The notes under the pieces were generated by a model. That model did no database searches and was not told the origin of the DNA. It worked only from the letters and a program-made list of their open reading frames with translations. A stretch of DNA of 64,000 nucleotides. Origin: Salinimonas marina (lineage in GTDB: Bacteria > Pseudomonadota > Gammaproteobacteria > Enterobacterales > Alteromonadaceae). The position numbers and the translations under genes were made by a program. Location: NCBI RefSeq assembly GCF_015644725.1, contig NZ_CP064795.1:1486501-1550500 (forward strand), read 5' to 3'. Each line of letters opens with the position of its first letter. Within the stretch, counting starts at the first letter, position 1. Below, piece by piece: positions 57,366-64,000 of the stretch.

Positions 57366-59351
57366 ATGGCTGAACAAGCACCTGCATCAACGAAAAAAAT
57401 ACCGCTGGCGACAATCCAGCAGGCGATAGGTCAATCACAGTTTGCTCAGGCAATCGACATGTGTAACCACCAACTGGCACAGAACCCGGCCCCAGGCGAA
57501 CATATCCAGCTATGGTATATGCTGGCGGTGGCACAACGGTTAAACAAGCAGCCAGAACATGCCCTGGAGACATTACACCAGCTATTGGAACTGCAGCCGG
57601 ACCATGGCCGGGCGTTTCAGGAAAAAGGCTATTGTTTGCGCAGTATGGGCCAGACCCGTGAGGCTGCTGCGGCGTTTTATCAGGCCACCCGGTTCAATCC
57701 TGCCCTGATCAGTGCCTGGCAGCAACTTCTGAGTCAGTACCAGGCTTCGGGGAATAGGGATGCTTTGCAACTGGCCACTCAACACCTTAAGCATTTGCAA
57801 GGTTTACCGCGACCGGTGCTCGGGGCCTACGATCTGATGTACGAAGGGCAGCTTTATAAGGCCGAGCAGGTTTGCCGACAATTTTTACAGCAACATAAGC
57901 ATCATTTTGAAGCAATGTTACTGCTGGCCGAGCTGGGCATCCGAATGAAGGTGTATCACGATGCCGAATTTTTGCTTGAAAGCTGCACCACTTTATACCC
58001 GCAGGATGAACGTGGCCAGATTGCCTATCAAAGCTTACTGCTGAAGCTGGGTAAGTACCCGCAGGCGGTGAGCCTGGCCCGGCAGCGATTACAGGGCAAT
58101 CCTGACAATCTGTCGGCGCTCACCGCGCTGGCCGAAGGCTTAAGCGGTACCGGGGAGTTGACCGAAGCCGTGGCAATTTACCAGCAACTTCTTGACATCA
58201 ACCCGGACAAACCCGGCCTGTGGCTGGCTCTGGGTCACCTGCATAAAAGCTCAGGCGCGCTGGAAGCGGCGATAAGTGCCTATATGAAGGCAGCTGAGTA
58301 TCAGCCGGATTTAGGCGATGCGTACTGGAGCCTGGCGAATACCAAAACCTACCGCTTCACCGACCCCTTGCTTGAAAAAATGCAGCAACTGGAGGCTGAG
58401 CCGAACACCGGCCTTACCGATCGTATCCATTTATGCTTTGCCCTTGGCAAAGCTTATGAAGATAAAACTGAATATCAGCAGTCATTTGCGTTTTATCAGC
58501 GCGGCAACCGCTTACAAAAATCCACCCTGGACTTTGATATACGCCGTACCGAAAAAGCCTTACACACTCAGCAGCAGGTATGCGACAGAACCTTGTTTGA
58601 AATGGATTATGGCCACCCGGCTACTGACCCCATCTTTATTGTGGGTTTGCCCCGGGCCGGGTCAACTTTGCTGGAGCAGATTTTGTCGTCCCATTCCCAA
58701 ATCGACGGCACCATGGAGCTGCATGATATTTTAGGCATTGCGTCTGAACTGGCGGGGCAGAAAGACGGCTACCCGCACAACCTGCACCGTCTAAGTGATA
58801 CGCAGTGCCGGGCACTGGGACAACGGTATCTGGATCAAACCCGTGCCTATCGCCAGGGCGGCAGGTTTTTTATCGATAAAATGCCCAACAATTTTGTGCA
58901 TATTGGTCTGATAAAAAAGATTCTACCCAATGCCAGAATTATAGATGCCCGTCGCGACCCACTGGCATGTTGCTTCAGTGGCTATAAACAATTATTTGGT
59001 GATGGCCAGGAATTTAGCTACGATTTGCAGGATATTGGTCGCTATTATAAGGCTTATGAACAACTGATGAACCACTGGCATCAGGTCCTGCCCGGTCAGA
59101 TTCTCACCGTGCAACATGAGTCCGTACTGGATGATCTTGAAGGGCAGGTGCGCCGCTTACTGACCTTTATCGGCGTAGAATTTGAAGCGCAGTGCCTGGA
59201 GTTCTACAATACCCGTCGGGCGATTAAAACCCCAAGCTCTGAGCAAGTGCGCCAGCCCATCTATCAAAGCGGCCGGCATCAGTACAAAGCGTATACTGCG
59301 TATCTGACGCCGTTATTTGAGGTACTGGGCCAGGCCCCGCCACAACATTAG
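57366..59351 (+). CDS. TPR-containing sulfotransferase
   Basis: 661 residues. The first ~400 are tetratricopeptide repeats (repeated A-x2-F/Y-x3-L patterns such as EALALYQQLL-like [25 protein letters not shown]). A sulfotransferase domain follows, with the PAPS 5'-phosphosulfate loop [17 protein letters not shown] (427-434) and the 3'-phosphate region around [18 protein letters not shown]. It likely transfers sulfate from PAPS to a protein or glycan bound by the TPR part. The acceptor is unknown. It lies 70 bp after the TonB receptor. Confidence 0.9.
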   Translation: MAEQAPASTKKIPLATIQQAIGQSQFAQAIDMCNHQLAQNPAPGEHIQLWYMLAVAQRLNKQPEHALETLHQLLELQPDHGRAFQEKGYCLRSMGQTREAAAAFYQATRFNPALISAWQQLLSQYQASGNRDALQLATQHLKHLQGLPRPVLGAYDLMYEGQLYKAEQVCRQFLQQHKHHFEAMLLLAELGIRMKVYHDAEFLLESCTTLYPQDERGQIAYQSLLLKLGKYPQAVSLARQRLQGNPDNLSALTALAEGLSGTGELTEAVAIYQQLLDINPDKPGLWLALGHLHKSSGALEAAISAYMKAAEYQPDLGDAYWSLANTKTYRFTDPLLEKMQQLEAEPNTGLTDRIHLCFALGKAYEDKTEYQQSFAFYQRGNRLQKSTLDFDIRRTEKALHTQQQVCDRTLFEMDYGHPATDPIFIVGLPRAGSTLLEQILSSHSQIDGTMELHDILGIASELAGQKDGYPHNLHRLSDTQCRALGQRYLDQTRAYRQGGRFFIDKMPNNFVHIGLIKKILPNARIIDARRDPLACCFSGYKQLFGDGQEFSYDLQDIGRYYKAYEQLMNHWHQVLPGQILTVQHESVLDDLEGQVRRLLTFIGVEFEAQCLEFYNTRRAIKTPSSEQVRQPIYQSGRHQYKAYTAYLTPLFEVLGQAPPQH

Positions 59352-60159
59352 TATTTGCGGCGCTGCAATCCGGTTTCGGCCAAAATTTTGGCCGAAATTT
59401 CTTCAACCGAAAAACGGGTACTGTTTAAAAACGGAATTTTTTCGCGTCGGTACAGATTTTCAACCTCCCGCAATTCCATCCGACATTGCTGCATCGAGGC
59501 GTAGCGACTGTTGGCCCGACGTTCCGAGCGTATCTGGTGCAGCCTCTCTGGGTGAATAGTCAGACCAAACAATTTGTTTTTATAGCGGCGCAGTGCCGAC
59601 GGTATTTTCAACATATCCCCCATGTCTTCTTCGGTGAACGGATAGTTGGCGGCTTTAATGCCATATTGCAACGCCAGATATAAGCTGGTGGGGTTTTGCC
59701 GGAACGGGAGACGCCCACCAGAATTATATCGGCATCACCATATTCTTTAAGATTAGACCCGTCATCGTTGGCCAGCGCATAGTTCACCGCTTCGATACGT
59801 ATATCGTAGGTGGTTTCATGAATACTGTGGGTCCGGTGTTTTTCCGGCTTGGAGGGCACCCCCAGTACTTTTTCAAGCGGGGCCACAAACTGGTCCAGAA
59901 AATTGTAGTTAATGCCCACTGAGCGCGAGATTATCTTGCGTACATCTACATTCACAATTGTATAAAAAACGAGCGGCCGTTCTCCGCTATCTTGAAAACT
60001 TTCAGATATTTGTTCGAGCACCCGATAAGCGTGTTCTTCAGTTTCCACGAAAGGAATGGTTTGGTGTTTCAGCTCCATCGGGAACAGAGACAGCAATGCG
60101 TGACCAAAAACTTCTGCGGTGATGGCTGTACCATCTGAAATATAATATGCGGTTCTCAC
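59348..60159 (-). pseudogene. ppsR: PEP synthase regulatory protein PpsR, frameshifted
   Basis: Two frames (60159-59608 and 59671-59348) together make a ~270-residue DUF299 bifunctional kinase/pyrophosphorylase. The first holds the N-terminus (RTAYYISDGTAITAEVFGHAL) and the P-loop-like GVSRSGKTP. The second holds [18 protein letters not shown] and the C-terminus. The break is in a C4 run of the coding strand (plus-strand GGGG 59690-59693); a fifth C restores [21 protein letters not shown]. PpsR inactivates PEP synthase by ADP-dependent phosphorylation of a threonine and reactivates it by phosphorolysis. It is divergent from ppsA, the conserved layout. Confidence 0.93.
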
Positions 60160-60331
60160 AGCCGGTCCTTCTTTTTGGTGTAATAAATTTACAGAATTAA
60201 TAAAAAGTTTACTTTCATTTTTCGCCCATTCTATGATGGTTTCAACGAAAAGCCAGCCGGATAACCACGAAATGTGAGTTCGGTTGTCAAACTCAATCCA
60301 TTTTAATGGACACTATTATAGTCAAAACGCT

Positions 60332-60336
60332 GGAGG
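60332..60336 (+). promoter_or_regulatory. ribosome binding site that sets the ppsA start
   Basis: GGAGG stands exactly 8 bases before GTG 60345. ATG 60306 has no comparable site. This favours the shorter, family-length protein. Confidence 0.75.
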
Positions 60337-60344
60337 CTCAGGCT

Positions 60345-62717
60345 GTGCAAGAATACGTACTTTGGTATCAAGAGTTGGGGATGCAGGATGTTGGTCGTGT
60401 AGGCGGCAAAAATGCATCATTGGGCGAAATGATTTCAAATCTGGCTAATGCAGGCGTTCAGGTACCTGGAGGGTTTGCGACTACGGCGGACGCTTTCAAC
60501 AAGTTTTTGTTGCAAAGCGGATTGGATGATCGGATTCATCAGGTGCTCGATTCGCTGGATGTGGATAATGTGGATGCGCTGGCAGAAGCCGGTACCAAAA
60601 TTCGTCAGTGGATCATCGACACGCCATTTGAACCAGAGCTGGAAGCAGCGATTGGTTCTGCGTTTAAAACCTTACAGGGTGATGCCGGCGATGAAGCCTC
60701 CTTTGCGGTACGTTCCTCGGCAACCGCAGAAGACATGCCGGATGCCTCCTTTGCCGGACAGCAGGAAACCTTTTTGAACGTTAAAGGGTACGATTCAGTC
60801 CTGGTGGCCATTAAGCATGTTTATGCTTCTTTGTTTAACGACCGGGCTATTTCTTATCGGGTGCATCAGGGTTACGACCATAAAGGGGTGGCGTTGTCAG
60901 CCGGTGTCCAGCGCATGGTCCGCTCTGATATTGCCTCCTCAGGCGTTATGTTTACCATTGACACCGAGTCTGGCTTTAACGATGTGGTCTTTATCACCAG
61001 CTCGGTAGGGTTGGGGGAAATGGTGGTGCAGGGGGCGGTGAATCCTGATGAATTTTATGTGCATAAGCCAACCCTGAAACAAGACAAGCCTGCGGTTATC
61101 CGGCGTAATCTTGGCAGCAAGATGGTCAAGATGGTTTACTCCGATGATGCGGAGCACGGCAAACAGGTTAACATCGTCGATGTTGATCGCGCCGACAGCA
61201 TGAAGTTTTCCCTGACCGATGCCGAGGTGCAGGAGCTGGCCAAGCAAGCGGTTATTATCGAAGAGCATTATCAGCGTCCCATGGACATCGAGTGGGCCAA
61301 AGACGGCATCGATGGCAGACTGTATATTGTTCAGGCCCGGCCTGAAACGGTACGTAGCCGTGAAGACAGCCAGACCATCGAGCGTTTCCAGCTTAAAGAT
61401 CAGGGGTCGGTGATTTGTGAAGGTCGTGCGATTGGTCACAAAATTGGTGCCGGTACCGCTAAAGTACTGGGCTCTATCGACGAGATGAACAAAATTAAGG
61501 CCGGCGATGTGCTGGTAACTGACATGACGGACCCGGACTGGGAGCCTATCATGAAAAAAGCCTCGGCCATTGTTACCAACCGTGGGGGCCGAACCTGTCA
61601 CGCCGCCATTATTGCCCGGGAACTGGGTATTCCGGCGGTTGTTGGTTGTGGTAATGCCACCAACAGCATCAAAACCGGCGATGCGGTGACGGTGTCTTGC
61701 GCCGAGGGTGATACTGGTTTCATCTATAACGCCGAACTGGATTTTGATGTGGTCACTTCTCAGGTTGATTCAATGCCCGATTTGCCGCTGAGCGTGATGA
61801 TGAACGTGGGTAACCCGGATCGCGCCTTTGATTTTGCCCGTCTGCCAAATGAAGGTGTGGGCCTGGCGCGTCTGGAATTTATCATCAACCGTATGATTGG
61901 TGTGCATCCTAAAGCGCTGCTAAATTTTGATGACCAGCCTGAAGAGCTTAAAGAAGAAATTTCCGACATGATCGCCGGTTACGACTCGCCGACCGAGTAC
62001 TACATTGAAAAACTGGTTGAAGGAATTGCCACCATTGGCGCGGCGTTCTCACCTAAAAAGGTGATTGTGCGCATGTCAGACTTTAAGTCGAATGAGTACT
62101 TCAACCTGGTGGGCGGTTATCAATACGAGCCGGACGAAGAAAACCCGATGCTGGGTTTCCGTGGCGCCAGCCGTTATGTTTCAGAAGAATTCCGCGATTG
62201 CTTTGCGTTAGAGTGTGAAGCCATCAAGCGGGTACGCAATAAAATGGGACTGACCAATGTTGAGATCATGATTCCCTTCATTCGTACCGTCGAAGAAGGT
62301 CAGCAGGTTATTGATTTGCTGGCCGCTGAGGGGCTCAAGCAAGGCGAAAATGGTCTGCGTGTGATTATGATGTGCGAACTGCCATCAAATGCATTGCTGG
62401 CCGATAAATTCCTGGATATCTTTGATGGCTTCTCAATTGGCTCTAACGACCTGACGCAGCTGACGCTGGGTCTGGACCGGGACTCAGGTTTGATTGCGCA
62501 TTTATTTGAAGAGCGCAACGAAGCCGTGAAAGCCTTATTGTCGATGGCCATTCAGGCTGCCAAAAAGCGTGGTAAGTATGTGGGTATCTGTGGCCAGGGC
62601 CCCTCTGATCACGAAGACTTTGCTGCCTGGCTGGTGAAAGAGGGCATCGATTCGGTGTCATTGAATCCTGACTCTGTGGTAGAGACCTGGTTGTATCTGG
62701 CAGAAAATCAGAAATAA
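60345..62717 (+). CDS. ppsA: phosphoenolpyruvate synthase
   Basis: 790 residues from GTG 60345 (E. coli PpsA has 792); a longer form from ATG 60306 is possible. It makes PEP from pyruvate and ATP, the first step of gluconeogenesis from three-carbon acids. The N-terminal ATP-grasp part ([34 protein letters not shown]) is followed by the swivelling phosphohistidine domain, with catalytic H419 in [14 protein letters not shown]. The C-terminal PEP/pyruvate barrel carries [17 protein letters not shown] and CGQGPSD. It is divergent from ppsR, its regulator. Confidence 0.97.
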   Translation: MQEYVLWYQELGMQDVGRVGGKNASLGEMISNLANAGVQVPGGFATTADAFNKFLLQSGLDDRIHQVLDSLDVDNVDALAEAGTKIRQWIIDTPFEPELEAAIGSAFKTLQGDAGDEASFAVRSSATAEDMPDASFAGQQETFLNVKGYDSVLVAIKHVYASLFNDRAISYRVHQGYDHKGVALSAGVQRMVRSDIASSGVMFTIDTESGFNDVVFITSSVGLGEMVVQGAVNPDEFYVHKPTLKQDKPAVIRRNLGSKMVKMVYSDDAEHGKQVNIVDVDRADSMKFSLTDAEVQELAKQAVIIEEHYQRPMDIEWAKDGIDGRLYIVQARPETVRSREDSQTIERFQLKDQGSVICEGRAIGHKIGAGTAKVLGSIDEMNKIKAGDVLVTDMTDPDWEPIMKKASAIVTNRGGRTCHAAIIARELGIPAVVGCGNATNSIKTGDAVTVSCAEGDTGFIYNAELDFDVVTSQVDSMPDLPLSVMMNVGNPDRAFDFARLPNEGVGLARLEFIINRMIGVHPKALLNFDDQPEELKEEISDMIAGYDSPTEYYIEKLVEGIATIGAAFSPKKVIVRMSDFKSNEYFNLVGGYQYEPDEENPMLGFRGASRYVSEEFRDCFALECEAIKRVRNKMGLTNVEIMIPFIRTVEEGQQVIDLLAAEGLKQGENGLRVIMMCELPSNALLADKFLDIFDGFSIGSNDLTQLTLGLDRDSGLIAHLFEERNEAVKALLSMAIQAAKKRGKYVGICGQGPSDHEDFAAWLVKEGIDSVSLNPDSVVETWLYLAENQK

Positions 62718-62739
62718 TCAATTACGTTGTTAGTAGCAG

Positions 62740-62763
62740 GCCGCCCCAAGGGGCGGCTTTTTT
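62740..62763 (+). terminator. ppsA terminator
   Basis: GCCGCCCC, loop AA, GGGGCGGC, then a T run. Confidence 0.9.
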
Positions 62764-62807
62764 ATGGCTTATCACTAATAAAGAGGCAGACCCTGTTTTA
62801 AAATCCT

Positions 62808-64000
62808 TTATTGCAGGCTATCCACGGCGGGAATATCAGCCGGTGTGTCTGCCTGAGAGGTAACATTTAACTGTCCCAGTTGCGTTCGTATCGCTTCCAG
62901 ACACTGGGCCAGGGAGGTGACAACCGTGGTGTTCACCGTCGAGGGGATACGCTTTTGCAATTCCTGCGCCTCAATATCCGGGCTCCATACTCCAAGGACA
63001 CAGGCTAGGGTGTCATCTATCTTGTTGAGTCTGCGACACAACCGCCGGGCAGGCATAAACGCATCGGGCGGCAGTCCGGTTACACAGACCAGGGCAGGAC
63101 GTTCAGTGGTAGGCTGACGGGTGAACTCTGCCGCAAAATTATTCGCCGCCGCAAGCTGCGACGAAATATTATGGGTTTTTAAAAAGGTCGCTAAGATCTG
63201 CGCTGACAACTCGCCAATACCTTCTTTGGCAGGCACCACCACAACCCGGTTACATTGTGCGGCGGTAAGGCTTTGGCTGCTGTGGTCTTCTATTGTTTCA
63301 GCTTGCGGTTCAGTTTCTTTGTCAGGTATCTCTGCAGGGTCCAGCTCATCGAGCAACTCTGGCACATTTTGCAGAATGAAGGTATAGCGTATGTCGGCCA
63401 GATCTTCCTGGTGACGGTCAACTTCTGCCAGATTAAGGGCCGGCATCAGCAGTTGGTCGAAATATTCCGCCAGGCTGTGTTCTTTTAAATATGTGTGAGA
63501 AAGATAAAGCATCTCGTCGTAATCCATCGCCAGCATGCGCTGATAGAGTCTTTCATGGGGCTTAAGGGCCGGCACACTGCCTAATAACACACTGATAAAA
63601 TTGAGGCTGGGCACATATTTACCCAGCACCACCACACACACGGTAAGGGGCGTAGACAAAAACAATCCCACCGGACCCCACAGCCAGGTCCAGAATACCG
63701 CAGCCACCATCAGGGCAAAATTTGAGGTCCCGGTACTCACCCCGTATAGCCAGGGCTCAATAATATTATTGCTGATGATTTCAAGGCTTAAAAACAAACC
63801 CAGCGCCATAAAAAATTTCGACCAGCCCGGGTCAATGGCAAATGCCAGGGCTAACGGAAAGGCGGCGGCAAGCCAGGGCCTAGATAAGGAATAAAACGCA
63901 GCAACGTTGCTAAAAAGCCCCATAGCATGGCATTGGGCACACCGATAAAATATAAACCGATGCCAATGGGAATGCCATAAGCCGCATTAACGACAAGCTG
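62808..64000 (-). pseudogene. AI-2E family transporter, frameshifted and cut by the window edge
   Basis: The C-terminal 371 codons (from 63923) hold membrane segments (AAFPLALAFAIDPGW, ISNNIIEPWLYG, WTWLWGPVGLFLSTPLT) and a long soluble tail (~200 residues). Upstream the homologous sequence continues in another frame to the window end (AAYGIPIGIGLYFIGVPNAM, TLLRFIPYLGP). One base lost in the plus-strand GGG at 63876-63878 explains it. The family (PerM/YdiK/TqsA) includes the AI-2 exporter TqsA, but most members have unknown substrates. The soluble tail is unusual and resembles a signalling or receptor module. Confidence 0.82.

Noticed and set aside
1..64000. CRISPR array, tRNA or rRNA genes
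   Set aside because: No regular spaced repeats and no tRNA or rRNA signatures; the tRNA-like sequence at 38520 is only the copied ssrA end.

Overview
The window looks like chromosome from a marine gammaproteobacterium of the Alteromonadaceae type (Alteromonas/Salinimonas/Lacimicrobium-like; the genus is an inference). The basis is gene content (ExoD, YgiQ, an AhpC/AhpF pair, divergent PpsR/PpsA, TonB receptor with TPR-sulfotransferase, BCCT transporter), a tmRNA with the tag ANDENYALAA, and moderate base composition.

Layout. 1-10 kb: GNAT-nitrilase fusion, 2OG-Fe(II) oxygenase, and a signalling cluster (hybrid histidine kinase, receiver-GGDEF protein, pseudo-receiver-TPR protein), then a DUF2252 protein. 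10-18 kb: ahpC-ahpF peroxide defence, then a TetR-regulated RND efflux operon and an AsmA-like protein. 18.7-34 kb: metabolic and housekeeping genes (aldo/keto reductase with divergent LysR, ygiQ, EVE protein, secreted nuclease, ExoD, MFS with divergent LysR, esterase, GH31 glycosidase). 34.4-36.9 kb: a short integron-type cassette array without integrase. It has two complete attC sites and one broken one, and carries a small membrane protein, a PIN-domain protein and a quinone reductase-like flavoprotein. 37.3-38.2 kb: an MscS channel. 38.5-48.45 kb: a genomic island inserted in the 3' end of ssrA. It is bounded by a 32-bp direct repeat and carries unknown genes, an AIPR-family abortive-infection protein and a three-level nested transposon (IS110 in IS3 in IS256). 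48.4-64 kb: ssrA, OYE-family oxidoreductase, smpB, ratA-rnfH, BCCT-MarR, TonB receptor, TPR-sulfotransferase, ppsR/ppsA and a partial AI-2E family permease.

Two accessory regions deserve most attention. The cassette array and the ssrA island lie about 2 kb apart and together hold two candidate defence proteins (PIN and AIPR). The nested IS110 element carries a roughly 190-nt non-coding left end. Its sequence shares 8-nt matches with both the insertion target and the element's own right end, as expected of a bridge RNA.

Caution: at least eight single-base losses, several of them in short homopolymers, break otherwise normal genes on both strands (receiver-GGDEF, RND pump, AsmA-like, LysR twice, cassette fragment, ppsR, AI-2E permease). 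The uniform -1 pattern suggests sequence or assembly error rather than true decay, so these genes may be intact in the organism. One gene (a MipA-like porin) has an in-frame stop instead.
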